NCBI RefSeq assembly: GCF_902832845.1
Contig: NZ_CADFDB010000013.1
Span: 1 to 64,000, forward strand
Direction: 5' to 3'
DNA length: 64,000 nucleotides
DNA from: Burkholderia metallica
GTDB lineage: Bacteria > Pseudomonadota > Gammaproteobacteria > Burkholderiales > Burkholderiaceae
Of this stretch, positions 26,714-34,678 are shown in pieces (the first letter of the stretch is position 1; each line of letters begins with the position of its first letter). Below the pieces are notes generated by a model that saw only the letters and a list, made by a program, of their open reading frames with translations, ran no database searches and was not told the origin of the DNA. The position numbers were made by a program, and so were the translations under genes.

Positions 26714-27370
26714 TCATTCCTTCTCCGGGTTCAAGCTCGCCAGGTACTGAGCGACGGCCTCGCGGTCTTTCGGCGACAAGGCAGCGGTGACGCGCTGCAT
26801 CGTGCCGGTCGCTTCGGTGCGCGTGCCGGCGGCGAACGCGTCCATCTGTTTCAGCAGGTAGTCGTGCCCCTGGCCTGCCAGACGCGGGAACTGGGCCTGG
26901 CCCGTCAGGCCCGCGCCGTGACACGCGGCGCACGCCGCCTTCTCGACCAGTTGCTTGCCGTGCGCGGCGAGTTGCGGATCGGCCTCGAAGTAGCGGTTGC
27001 GGCGGGCCGGCTGCCGCGCGTAGTAGTCGGACAGCGACTTGATGTCGGTCGCGCTCAGGCTCATCGCGAGCGGCGCCATGTTCGGGTTCGCGCGCTTGCC
27101 GCTCGCGAAGTCGTGAAGCTGGGCCGCAATGTAGGACGCCGGTTGCCCCGCGAGGCTCGGATAGCCCTGCTCGAGCGACGTGCCGTTGACACCGTGACAG
27201 CCCAGGCACGTGTCGGTCTGGTGCGGCCACGGGCCGCCGTCCGCGCGGTACGCATCTTCCGACGCGGCGACGTACTGCTGAAGGCGGTACATATCCAGCA
27301 GCGATGGCCCGAAGACGACGAGCAACACGGCGACGAGCCCCGCAAGGGCGAGCAGAATGCGTTTTTTCAT
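26714..27370 (-). CDS. Membrane-anchored dihaem cytochrome c (c4-like, copy A)
   Basis: This 218-residue protein has an N-terminal membrane anchor (ILLALAGLVAVLLVVFG) with no cleavage site evident, and two haem c sites, CLGCH (residues 55-59) and CAACH (147-151), each followed by an SLAGQ or RLAGQ segment typical of cytochrome c4 modules. It would face the periplasm and accept electrons. The gene begins 10 bases after the amine-oxidase stop, with AGGAG inside the oxidase end, so the two are translated together. It is the likely electron acceptor of that oxidase. Confidence 0.88.
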   Translation of the reverse strand: MKKRILLALAGLVAVLLVVFGPSLLDMYRLQQYVAASEDAYRADGGPWPHQTDTCLGCHGVNGTSLEQGYPSLAGQPASYIAAQLHDFASGKRANPNMAPLAMSLSATDIKSLSDYYARQPARRNRYFEADPQLAAHGKQLVEKAACAACHGAGLTGQAQFPRLAGQGHDYLLKQMDAFAAGTRTEATGTMQRVTAALSPKDREAVAQYLASLNPEKE

Positions 27371-27380
27371 GATGGCGCTC

Positions 27381-28868
27381 CTATGCGCGGCGCAGGCCGT
27401 TCAGCGCCTGCAATGCGCCCTGGTGGCCCGAGCGCACGGCGCCGTCCATGTAGCCCGCCCAGATGTTCGCGGTTTCGGTCCCCGACCAGATCAGGTTGCC
27501 GCACGGCACATGCAGCCCGTCGCCATGCGCGCTCCAGAAGCCCGGCGGAATCGCGGACACGCACGTGATCGTCCACGGGTCGACGCGGCTCCAGTCGTGG
27601 TCGTGATACGACACGGGCGACAGCGCGTCGTCGCCCCACGCCTGCGCATAGATTTCGGTGAGCATGCGTTGCGCCGCCTTCCGGTCCGACGGCACCAGCG
27701 CGTTCCGGACGAACGCATTGACGATCCCGATCTCGCCGCCGGGCGGGGAGTTGTCGTACGCCCAGATGACCGGGCCGCCCGCCTGGAAGATGTGGCCGTT
27801 GAGCCCCTTCTCGCGCCAGAACGGACGGCGATAGACCATCGCGGTCTTGCGCGCCGGCGAGTGAGCGGGCCACGCCCGCTGCAGCGACGCCCGCTTCTCG
27901 GGCAGCGGCGGCTCGAACTGCACCTGGTTGCACAGGGCCGGGTGGATGGCCACGATGACCCTGCGCGCACGCACGTCTCCACGATCGGTATGCACCGTGA
28001 CGACGTCGCGATCCCAATTGGAGATCCGGCGCACCGGGGTCGACAGGTGCACCTTGTCGCCCAGTTGCGCGGCCATCTTCGTGCTGAGGATCTGCGAACC
28101 GCCGACGAAGCGCGTTTCCTGCGCGCTGTGCTTGATGGAATCGAGCTGCGTGTAGTCGCAAGACGCCGAATTGATCATCGACAGGAAGTGCAGCAGTCCC
28201 ATCCTGACCGGCGGAACGCCGCCGGACAGCGTGCACGAGCCGTCCCAGCCGATCCGGTCCTCGGGCTTGATGTCCTGCTTCACCATCCAGTCGGCCACCG
28301 ACAGCCTGTCCAGTTCGGCGACGCGCGGCGACGTCCACGGCGCGCCCGACGGCACGTCGCGCGACATCGTGCCGAGTTTCGCCGCAATGGCTTCGTCGGT
28401 GCCGAACGTGCCTTTCAGGTCGACCGCCACGCGGCCTTCGCCGCCCAGGATGACCGTCTTGCCTTCGTAGTAGCTCGGGAACGTGCCGACCTCCAGCTCG
28501 CGGGCAAGATCGGCGACGGCGGTCTGGCCCGGTCCGATCCACTGCCCGCCGACCTCGGTGACGTACCCGCCTCCCACGTCGTAATTCAGGGTCCGGCCGC
28601 CGACACGGTCGCGCGCCTCGAGCACCACGAACGATTCGCAACCGGCCCGGCGCAGATCGCGCGCAGCCGTCAGGCCCGCCAGCCCCGCGCCGATGATGAC
28701 CACGTCGAGCACGTCGCCCGGATTGCCGGACGTGCCGCCTTCGCCTGCGCTCGCCTGTCGTGCGCCGATCGCAAGCGTGCCCACGGCCGCGGCTGACGCA
28801 CCCGCGTACTTGAGCCACTGCCGCCGATGCTGATCGGCTGCTCCATTGGGGAAAGACTTCTTTGGCAT
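27381..28868 (-). CDS. Tat-exported flavin monoamine oxidase (copy A)
   Basis: The 495-residue flavoenzyme starts with a Tat signal (RRQWLKYAGASAAAVGTLAI, twin arginines at 15-16) and then the FAD fold VVIIGAGLAGLTAARDL and the amine-oxidase motif VVLEARDRVGGRT. A late FAD-binding segment reads IWSGTETANIWAGYMDGA. It should oxidise an amine in the periplasm; adjacent cytochrome c suggests it works as a dehydrogenase, as reported for nicotine-pathway enzymes such as NicA2. The start at 28868 gives a correctly placed Tat motif. A paralogue with the same partners is at 31400-32878. Substrate unknown. Confidence 0.88.
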   Translation of the reverse strand: MPKKSFPNGAADQHRRQWLKYAGASAAAVGTLAIGARQASAGEGGTSGNPGDVLDVVIIGAGLAGLTAARDLRRAGCESFVVLEARDRVGGRTLNYDVGGGYVTEVGGQWIGPGQTAVADLARELEVGTFPSYYEGKTVILGGEGRVAVDLKGTFGTDEAIAAKLGTMSRDVPSGAPWTSPRVAELDRLSVADWMVKQDIKPEDRIGWDGSCTLSGGVPPVRMGLLHFLSMINSASCDYTQLDSIKHSAQETRFVGGSQILSTKMAAQLGDKVHLSTPVRRISNWDRDVVTVHTDRGDVRARRVIVAIHPALCNQVQFEPPLPEKRASLQRAWPAHSPARKTAMVYRRPFWREKGLNGHIFQAGGPVIWAYDNSPPGGEIGIVNAFVRNALVPSDRKAAQRMLTEIYAQAWGDDALSPVSYHDHDWSRVDPWTITCVSAIPPGFWSAHGDGLHVPCGNLIWSGTETANIWAGYMDGAVRSGHQGALQALNGLRRA

Positions 28869-29049
28869 GGTGTGTTGGCTACTGCAATGAAAGTCACTCG
28901 GGAGCCGTCCATCAGGATGACGAACGATAGGCGGCCCGTTCGGCACGTCGTTCCGAACCGGTTGGAATGCGGCCGCCTTCCCTGCCCCGCTTGCGGCGCC
29001 GGGAAAGTCGACGAACCCTGCAATCCATTTGTAGGAATATGTGACAAAC

Positions 29050-29066
29050 GTAGGTCATGATACATA
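29050..29066 (-). promoter_or_regulatory. 17-bp conserved promoter element, copy 1
   Basis: The sequence GTAGGTCATGATACATA (plus strand) is repeated exactly at 34467-34483. Here it lies about 180 bases before amine oxidase A; there it lies about 140 bases before the membrane protein of cluster B. In both places, on the minus strand, a hairpin and T-tract precede it and TTGTCA- or TAGTCA-like hexamers follow. It is a probable operator for one of the TetR regulators of cluster B. Confidence 0.6.
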
Positions 29067-29072
29067 TAAACA

Positions 29073-29102
29073 AAATAAAAAAAAGACAGGGGATAACCCT
29101 GC
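29073..29102 (-). terminator. Hairpin plus T-tract upstream of the 17-bp element
   Basis: CAGGG / CCCTG arms (29087-29091 and 29097-29101) are followed on the minus strand by a run of eight T and further T-rich sequence. It looks like a rho-independent terminator, but the upstream TetR gene already has a stronger one at 29523-29550, so this one may insulate the amine-oxidase promoter. Confidence 0.5.
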
Positions 29103-29522
29103 CTTCGGAGCGTCGCGCACGCTGGCTCACGACGCGGTTCGGTGCAAGCATTCATCGTACGAATACGGGGCGATTCACAAAATAAACTTCAGTGCGGCAC
29201 GCGCGCTCGTTATGCTTGGCGACACGAATTCACGCGAGAAGTCGCAGACACGGCGCGACCATCGGGGAATTGATTGATATGGATGACGAATTAATTACGA
29301 CGTTCGACCATCCGGTACGCGTCGAGGGCGAGGCCGCCCCGTCCTTGAGCCAGTCCGCGCACGCTTCCCGACAAAAGAGGTCGATCAGCGCGTGGCGGAA
29401 TCGCGCCCGCTCGCGCCATTCCACGGAACGCCCGGCAACACGTCGCGGGCCTGCTGAATGACCGCCCTGCGCGTCGTCATCGCCAGACCGCCGGACGACG
29501 CGGAATCGCGTGCAGCGTCTGC

Positions 29523-29550
29523 AAAAAAAAGACAGGGCACGGGCCCTGTC
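29523..29550 (-). terminator. Rho-independent terminator of the TetR gene
   Basis: An 8-bp perfect stem (GACAGGGC / GCCCTGTC, loop ACGG) is followed on the minus strand by eight consecutive T. It lies 27 bases after the TetR stop at 29577. Confidence 0.8.
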
Positions 29551-29576
29551 TCGTTGTCACGGGGTCAGGCAGGCCG

Positions 29577-30248
29577 CTACCGGCTCTTGCCGCCCGGCGC
29601 CTTGCCGTCCACCAGGCTGTGCACCGACGCCAGGAACCTCGCATCGAGCCCCTCCGTCTGCCGCCCCATCGTGTACTGGAGCGCCAGCCCGTCGGCCATC
29701 GCGACGAGCAGCATCGCCACGTGCTCGCCGTCCGCCGCCTTGAGGCCCGGATTCACGGAGCGGACGAGCGTGGTGATGGCTTGCGTCAGCGACGCATACC
29801 ATTCGTCGATCAGCCGCGCGCATTCGGGATCGATCGACGCGAACGACATGAAGTGGGTCCACAGGGCCGTGCCCTTGACGTCCTTCGCATTCTCGAGCGC
29901 CATCCCGAGCAATGCATCGAGCGTGTCGCGCGGCGATGCGCCGCTTTCGAGCGCGCGCTTCAGCGCGCTCAGGTATGCGTCGATCTCGGGCTCCATGACC
30001 GCGCGCAGCACGGCGAGCCGGGTCGGAAAGTAGTACTGGAGGTTGCTGACGCTGATGCCGGCGCGCTGCGCGACCGCGCGCTGGGAAAACTCCAGCGCAC
30101 CGCCCTCGAGCAGAAGTTTCCGCGCCACGCGCACGATGAGTTTGCGCGTCCGAACGCCCTGGGCCCGCAGGCTTTCAGGCTGTGCGCCGGTGGGTGCAGC
30201 ACTCGATGTGCGCCGTTTCCTGGTCGATTGCTCAATAGGCACTGTCAT
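29577..30248 (-). CDS. TetR-family transcriptional regulator
   Basis: The 223-residue protein has a basic leader, a TetR helix-turn-helix (FSQRAVAQRAGISVSNLQYY then FPTRLAVL) and a helical effector domain with MSFASIDPECARLIDEWYAS. It is paralogous to the TetR at 15106-15780 (FVSFAAIDPECLKLFDDWY at the same place), so the ligand pocket may be related. It is last in the minus-strand cluster B, 264 bases after the cytochrome gene, and ends in a strong terminator. The start at 30248 (MTVPIEQS) is preferred; an upstream ATG is possible. Confidence 0.85.
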   Translation of the reverse strand: MTVPIEQSTRKRRTSSAAPTGAQPESLRAQGVRTRKLIVRVARKLLLEGGALEFSQRAVAQRAGISVSNLQYYFPTRLAVLRAVMEPEIDAYLSALKRALESGASPRDTLDALLGMALENAKDVKGTALWTHFMSFASIDPECARLIDEWYASLTQAITTLVRSVNPGLKAADGEHVAMLLVAMADGLALQYTMGRQTEGLDARFLASVHSLVDGKAPGGKSR

Positions 30249-30511
30249 CGCTTCCGTCGTGATCCGGGCGTTTCCGCCCTCCTGATGTGATAGGACCGGC
30301 ATTTCGCCGGTCGCGAACGACTATACCCGATGCCGACACCAATTTCCATCCGGGGCGCCGCCGCAGGGCGGCCAGCGCGACGGCCGGCATTCGCCGCGCC
30401 GGATGAGCTGCGAATGGCGTGCGGCGGCAGCCCCGGCCGTCCCGCCCCGAGCCGAGTTGCGCCGCAGTGCGAGCGCCGCCCGCGTCGTCGCAGCCGCGGC
30501 GCCCACGCACA

Positions 30512-31399
30512 TTACCTGACGCCGCCGTCGTGCCTCGAGGACACGTTGGCCAGGTAATACGCCACCGCACGGATGTCGTCGCCGGACAACCTCGCAACCG
30601 CCGCATGCATCCCACCAGTCGCATCGGCCGCATCGGCACGATTCCCGGCCTTGATGGCCGTGATCTGCTTCACCAGATCCGCCTCGTCGTGATGCGCGAG
30701 ACGCAGCGCGTGCTCCGCCGCGTCGGCAGTCGCGGCCGCGGCATGCGCGGGCGCGATGCTCGCCAGATAATGCGCGACGGCCCGGATGTCCTCGTCCGAC
30801 AGCGCGGCGGCCACCCCGTTCATCGCCCCCGTTTCGTCATGCCGCCTGCCAGCGCGGAACGCGACGAGCTGGTCCGCCAGATAGGCCTCGCCCTGCCCCG
30901 CGAGGCGCGGCGCGCGTTCGTTGCCCGTCAGCCCCGCACCATGACAGGCGACGCAACTGCGGGCCTGCACCAGCGCCGTGCCGCGCGCCGCGAGCGCCGC
31001 GTCGACCCGGATCTTCTCGTTCTGCGCCGGCGCCTGCCGTGCGAAATACGCGGCCAGCAGCTTCATCTGCTGCTCGTCCATGCCGCGCGCAAGCGGCCCC
31101 ATGTAAGGGTCCGGCCGGCGGTCGCTGGCGAATGCGCGCAACTGGGCCTCGATATAGGCCGCCGGCTGGCCGGACAGCGCCGGATAGCGACCGTTGCCGG
31201 ACTGCCCGCGCGGGCCGTGACAGATGAAACACGTCTCCTGCGGCTGAGGCCACGGGCCGGCGTCGGCCCTGAGCGCGTCGACTCCGCGATCCAGCGCTTT
31301 CCCGAAGCGGTAATAGCCGTACAGATCGCGCCCGAACAGCACGCCCGCCGCCGACACCGCAGCCACCACGACCACACCGATGATCCATGCTCGCTTCAC
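30512..31399 (-). CDS. Membrane-anchored dihaem cytochrome c with an extra haem-less C-terminal module (copy B)
   Basis: This 295-residue protein has an N-terminal anchor (AWIIGVVVVAAVSAAGVLFG) and haem sites CFICH (57-61) and CVACH (149-153). Beyond residue 215 it carries an additional segment (238-287, DLVKQITAIKAGNRADAADA then LSGDDIRAVAYYLANVSS) that repeats the second half of the preceding domain (174-216, YLADQLVAFRAGRRHDETGA then LSDEDIRAVAHYLASIAP) but has no CxxCH. Copy A (218 residues) lacks it. The GTG start follows the amine-oxidase TGA without a gap, so translation is coupled. It is the likely electron acceptor of amine oxidase B. Confidence 0.88.
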   Translation of the reverse strand: MKRAWIIGVVVVAAVSAAGVLFGRDLYGYYRFGKALDRGVDALRADAGPWPQPQETCFICHGPRGQSGNGRYPALSGQPAAYIEAQLRAFASDRRPDPYMGPLARGMDEQQMKLLAAYFARQAPAQNEKIRVDAALAARGTALVQARSCVACHGAGLTGNERAPRLAGQGEAYLADQLVAFRAGRRHDETGAMNGVAAALSDEDIRAVAHYLASIAPAHAAAATADAAEHALRLAHHDEADLVKQITAIKAGNRADAADATGGMHAAVARLSGDDIRAVAYYLANVSSRHDGGVR

Positions 31400-32878
31400 T
31401 CAAGCCTCCGTCGTCCGATGCGCGAGCGCACCCAATACCTGCAATGCGGCGCGATGCCCCGAGCGCACCGCGCCATCCATCGCGCCGGCCCAGAGGTCGG
31501 CCGTCTCCGTTCCGGACCAGATCAGCCGCCCGAGGGGCGGGTGCAGGTACTCGCCCCACTTCGTCCAGAAGCCGGGCGGAATCGGATGAATGCAGGTGAG
31601 CGACCACGGGTCCACTTTGCCCCAGTCGTAATCGTGGAACTGCGTCGGGCGCAGCGCCTTGTCGCCGAGCGCCTGCGCGTAAATCGCGGAAAGCGTCTGC
31701 TCGGCCACCTTCGCGTCGCTCGCGAGCGCACCCGGTGCGATGAAACCGTTGATCACGCCGAGCGAGCCGTCCGGCGGCGAATTGTCGTAGGCCCACAGCA
31801 GCGGACTGTCGACCGGGATGATCTGCCCGTTGCAGCCGTCGTCCCGCCAGAACGGCCGGTCGTAGACGTGCACCGTCTTGCGCATCGGCGCATACGCGGG
31901 CCACCGGCGTTGCAACTGCGTACGCCCGTCCGGCAGCGGCGGGTCGAACACGATCTGGTTGCACAGCGCCGGATTCAACGCGACGATCACACGGCGCGCG
32001 CGCACGACGCCGTGGTCGGTCGCCAGCTCGACGACGTCGCGATTCCAGCCGGAAATCCTGCGCACCGGGCACGACAGCTTCACCCGTTCGCCGAGTTCGT
32101 TCGCCATCCTGATGCTCAGCACCTGCGATCCGCCGACGAAACGCGATTCCTGCGCACCGCCCTTGATCGACTCGAGCTGGTCGTAATCGCTATTCGCGCT
32201 GTTGATCGTCGCCAGGTAGTGCAGTAGCCCCAGCTGCGCGGGCGCCGTGCCGAGCGACAACCGGGCCGCCAGGCTGAACGAGAATTTCTCCTCGTTGGTC
32301 AGCCCTTGCTGCGCGAGCCACGCGCCCAGCGACAGTTGGTCGAGCGCCGCCGCATTCGGCGCTTTCCACGGTGCCGCCGACGGCACGTGCTTCGCCATCG
32401 CGTTGAGCCGGGCCGCGATCGCGGGGTTGCCGCCCACCGTGCCGTGCGTGTCCTGGGCCACCCGCGCACCGTCCGCAAGGTACACGGTGTTGCCCGCGTA
32501 GTAGGTATCGAAGGTGTCCACCTGCAACTCGCGGGCGAGATCGACGATCGCCGTCTGGCCGGGGCCGAACCATTGGCCGCCGGCCTCGGAGATTCGCCCG
32601 CCGCCGAGGTCGTGGTTGTAGGTGCGCCCGCCGACGCGATCGCGCGCCTCGAGCACGACGAACGATGCGCATCCGGCGCGCTTCAGGTCGCGCGCGGCAG
32701 TCAGCCCCGCGAGCCCCGCGCCGATAATCGCGACGTCGAGCACGCCGTCGCTTCCGGCGACTGCGTCGGCCGCTCGCGCGAGCGACACTTCGCCGGCCGC
32801 GAGCGACGCAGCGCCCACCGCCGCGACGCGCAACAGGTTGCGCCGGGTCTGTGAATCCGGCCTGGGTTTGCGATTCAT
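31400..32878 (-). CDS. Tat-exported flavin monoamine oxidase (copy B)
   Basis: The 492-residue protein parallels copy A: Tat signal TRRNLLRVAAVGAASLAAG (arginines 12-13), FAD fold VAIIGAGLAGLTAARDL, amine-oxidase motif VVLEARDRVGGRT and late FAD contact IWSGTETADLWAGAMDGA. Long stretches of the two copies are nearly the same. It should oxidise an amine in the periplasm and pass electrons to the cytochrome encoded directly downstream. The start at 32878 has AAGGAA upstream and places the Tat motif correctly. Divergence from copy A in the middle third suggests a different substrate range. Confidence 0.88.
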   Translation of the reverse strand: MNRKPRPDSQTRRNLLRVAAVGAASLAAGEVSLARAADAVAGSDGVLDVAIIGAGLAGLTAARDLKRAGCASFVVLEARDRVGGRTYNHDLGGGRISEAGGQWFGPGQTAIVDLARELQVDTFDTYYAGNTVYLADGARVAQDTHGTVGGNPAIAARLNAMAKHVPSAAPWKAPNAAALDQLSLGAWLAQQGLTNEEKFSFSLAARLSLGTAPAQLGLLHYLATINSANSDYDQLESIKGGAQESRFVGGSQVLSIRMANELGERVKLSCPVRRISGWNRDVVELATDHGVVRARRVIVALNPALCNQIVFDPPLPDGRTQLQRRWPAYAPMRKTVHVYDRPFWRDDGCNGQIIPVDSPLLWAYDNSPPDGSLGVINGFIAPGALASDAKVAEQTLSAIYAQALGDKALRPTQFHDYDWGKVDPWSLTCIHPIPPGFWTKWGEYLHPPLGRLIWSGTETADLWAGAMDGAVRSGHRAALQVLGALAHRTTEA

Positions 32879-32940
32879 TTCTATGTTCCTTCCGTCCTCG
32901 TCAGTGTGTCGTTGCGCCGTCACGCCACGATGGCGCGTGG

Positions 32941-33618
32941 TCATCCCGTCTGCTCGCCGCACGGGCTGAGCGCGAACACCCGCGTCACCGCCGCGTCGAC
33001 CCATGCGTCGGTCAGGTGCCATCGTCCGCTCGCGCCGTCGGGCAGCACGTCGTCGCCCAGCCCCGTCAGGCCGAGTGTCAGCAGCTCGACCGGCAACGGC
33101 AACCGCACGTCGGCGCGCTCGGCAAGCGCGGAGGCACGCTCGGCCGCCCGTTCCCGCCGCTCGTTCAGAAATGCAGTGAATCGCGCGCGGAACGGCCGGT
33201 CGTGCACGGACAGGAGCGCCGCTTCCATCCACATCACGCACGCGTCAGGCTGGCGATAGCGCTGCCTGAAGTACGCGTGCATCGCCCGCTCGGTCGCTTC
33301 GCGGTCGTTGCCCGCTTCGACGATGCGCACCAGTTCACGCTCGACGGCTTCGTGATCGCGCTTCAGCAGTTCGAGCAGCACGACGGTCTTGTCGCGGAAA
33401 TTCGAATAGAACGCGCCGCGCGTGTAGCCCGCCGAAGCGGCGATGCGCTCGATGCTCGCCGCCGCATATCCTCGTTCGGCGAAGATCGTGCGTGCAGCTT
33501 GCAGCAAGCGCTCCCGCGTCTGGCCATCGGCTTTCTTTCCGCGCGAAGGCGTCGACTTCACCGCACGCTCCGACCGACCCGCGCCGGGTGTTGCACACAC
33601 GTCCGCATCCTCATTCAT
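32941..33618 (-). CDS. TetR-family transcriptional regulator
   Basis: A 225-residue regulator with an N-terminal tail (~30 residues) and the TetR helix-turn-helix ASIERIAASAGYTRGAFYSN then FRDKTVVL. The C-terminal domain is of ordinary size. It is encoded between the membrane protein (10-base gap) and amine oxidase B (62-base gap) on the same strand and so is probably part of their operon. It is not closely similar to the other TetR proteins here. It is a candidate for binding the 17-bp element upstream of both clusters. Confidence 0.85.
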   Translation of the reverse strand: MNEDADVCATPGAGRSERAVKSTPSRGKKADGQTRERLLQAARTIFAERGYAAASIERIAASAGYTRGAFYSNFRDKTVVLLELLKRDHEAVERELVRIVEAGNDREATERAMHAYFRQRYRQPDACVMWMEAALLSVHDRPFRARFTAFLNERRERAAERASALAERADVRLPLPVELLTLGLTGLGDDVLPDGASGRWHLTDAWVDAAVTRVFALSPCGEQTG

Positions 33619-33628
33619 GTCAGGATTC

Positions 33629-34327
33629 CTATTCGAACGAGGTAAATCGATGCCACCGGAGCAAGCTTGTCGCCCCGCCCCTTTCGACATGACGGCTTCG
33701 TTCGAGCGCGCAGTACGCGTAATAGATCGCGACCGAGAAGTACGACCACGTCAGCAACGCCAGCACGGGAAAGCCGAATCCGGCGCCGTACGCATTGCCG
33801 GGCATCCCGTACAGGTCGTCGACGTACGCGACGATCAGCGACAGCACGAGCGCCAGCGTCGTCGTGATCGCGTGAAACGCTTTCCCTGCACGCCACAGCC
33901 GCACGACGACATAAACCAGGTAGAACGTCAGCGACGCCCACATCGCGACATAGAAATACGGCAGGACGACGTCGACGAATTCGAGTGTCGTCAGCGCGAT
34001 CGTTCCCACCACGGCAATCCCGAACAACATGACGACCTGCTCGGGAGCCGGCCGGTATTCGTGCGTGACGGCCATCATCCCGGCCGCCGCGATCACCGGG
34101 ATGCCGAACCCTCTCGTGAACGTGTCCAGGAAATGCGCGACGCCGGATACGCATGACCAGCCCGTCGCCATGAATACCAGCGCATTGACGGACGACGCCG
34201 TGACGACCCACCAGGCGACGCCGAGCAACGGATTGCGCTTGCGGACGAACTTCAGCCCATAGGTGCCGCTCGCCCAGGCGAGCAGCGCGACGGACAACCC
34301 GATGTCAGGAGACGTGAAATCCATCAT
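33629..34327 (-). CDS. Multispanning membrane protein, amine-oxidase-cluster type (copy B)
   Basis: This 232-residue protein has about seven hydrophobic helices (IGLSVALLAWASGTYGL, WWVVTASSVNALVFMATG, VVMLFGIAVVGTIALTTLEF and others) and is paralogous to the product of 25990-26679, sharing KF.RKRNPLLG, TRGFGIP, LPYFYVAMW and YYAYCALERS. The family is unknown to me. It is the first gene of cluster B, behind the 17-bp element and hairpin. GGAAG precedes the double ATG at 34327. The consistent link to Tat amine oxidase and cytochrome c argues for a role in the same pathway. Confidence 0.7.
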   Translation of the reverse strand: MMDFTSPDIGLSVALLAWASGTYGLKFVRKRNPLLGVAWWVVTASSVNALVFMATGWSCVSGVAHFLDTFTRGFGIPVIAAAGMMAVTHEYRPAPEQVVMLFGIAVVGTIALTTLEFVDVVLPYFYVAMWASLTFYLVYVVVRLWRAGKAFHAITTTLALVLSLIVAYVDDLYGMPGNAYGAGFGFPVLALLTWSYFSVAIYYAYCALERSRHVERGGATSLLRWHRFTSFE

Positions 34328-34466
34328 CAATCTTCCAGTACCGCTTCGGTTCGATGCTGCATTGCTTTCCCGGGTCCGTGTTCGCCAGCTCGACCTCACG
34401 CCGTCCATCGAACCCCGTCCGATCAGGCCGGCCGGGATATTCCTGAAATAGAAAACGTTGACTACT

Positions 34467-34483
34467 GTAGGTCATGATACATA
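34467..34483 (-). promoter_or_regulatory. 17-bp conserved promoter element, copy 2
   Basis: An exact copy of GTAGGTCATGATACATA found also at 29050-29066. On the minus strand it fills the spacer between TTGTTA and TAGTCA (17 bases apart), a plausible weak promoter about 140 bases before the cluster B membrane protein. A repressor bound here would block RNA polymerase. Confidence 0.6.
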
Positions 34484-34497
34484 ACAACGGATCGTGA

Positions 34498-34520
34498 AAA
34501 AAAGCAGGGTATTCCCCTGC
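34498..34520 (-). terminator. Hairpin plus T-tract upstream of cluster B
   Basis: A 6-bp stem (GCAGGG / CCCTGC, loop TATTC) is followed on the minus strand by seven T. No minus-strand gene lies upstream to be terminated, since the genes to the right run rightwards. It may insulate the promoter or stop antisense transcription. Confidence 0.5.
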
Positions 34521-34678
34521 CTCGAAAGTGCGTGGATCGCTCGACTCATCGGCAACGCGCGCGGCCGATCGAAGACGCTGCGCTGCCGACCACGCACTGT
34601 CATGTCGTCCGGCGGCGCGATTTCGTGCGCTAATATTGCGGTTCGATGGCGTGAATAGCCGTATCCGGAGCGGACACC

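Larger units (their letters stand above)
28869..29522. other. Promoter region and gene-poor stretch upstream of amine oxidase A
   Basis: About 650 bases separate amine oxidase A from the terminator of the next TetR gene. It holds a 17-bp element (29050-29066) and a hairpin with an A/T tract (29073-29102). Two small overlapping frames near 29230-29460 (on opposite strands, about 60 codons each) cannot be supported as genes. GC content is lower than around it. Confidence 0.45.

Noticed and set aside
29230-29461. Small overlapping frames of about 60 codons on both strands upstream of amine oxidase A
   Set aside because: Neither has a convincing binding site or a recognisable product, and they overlap each other.
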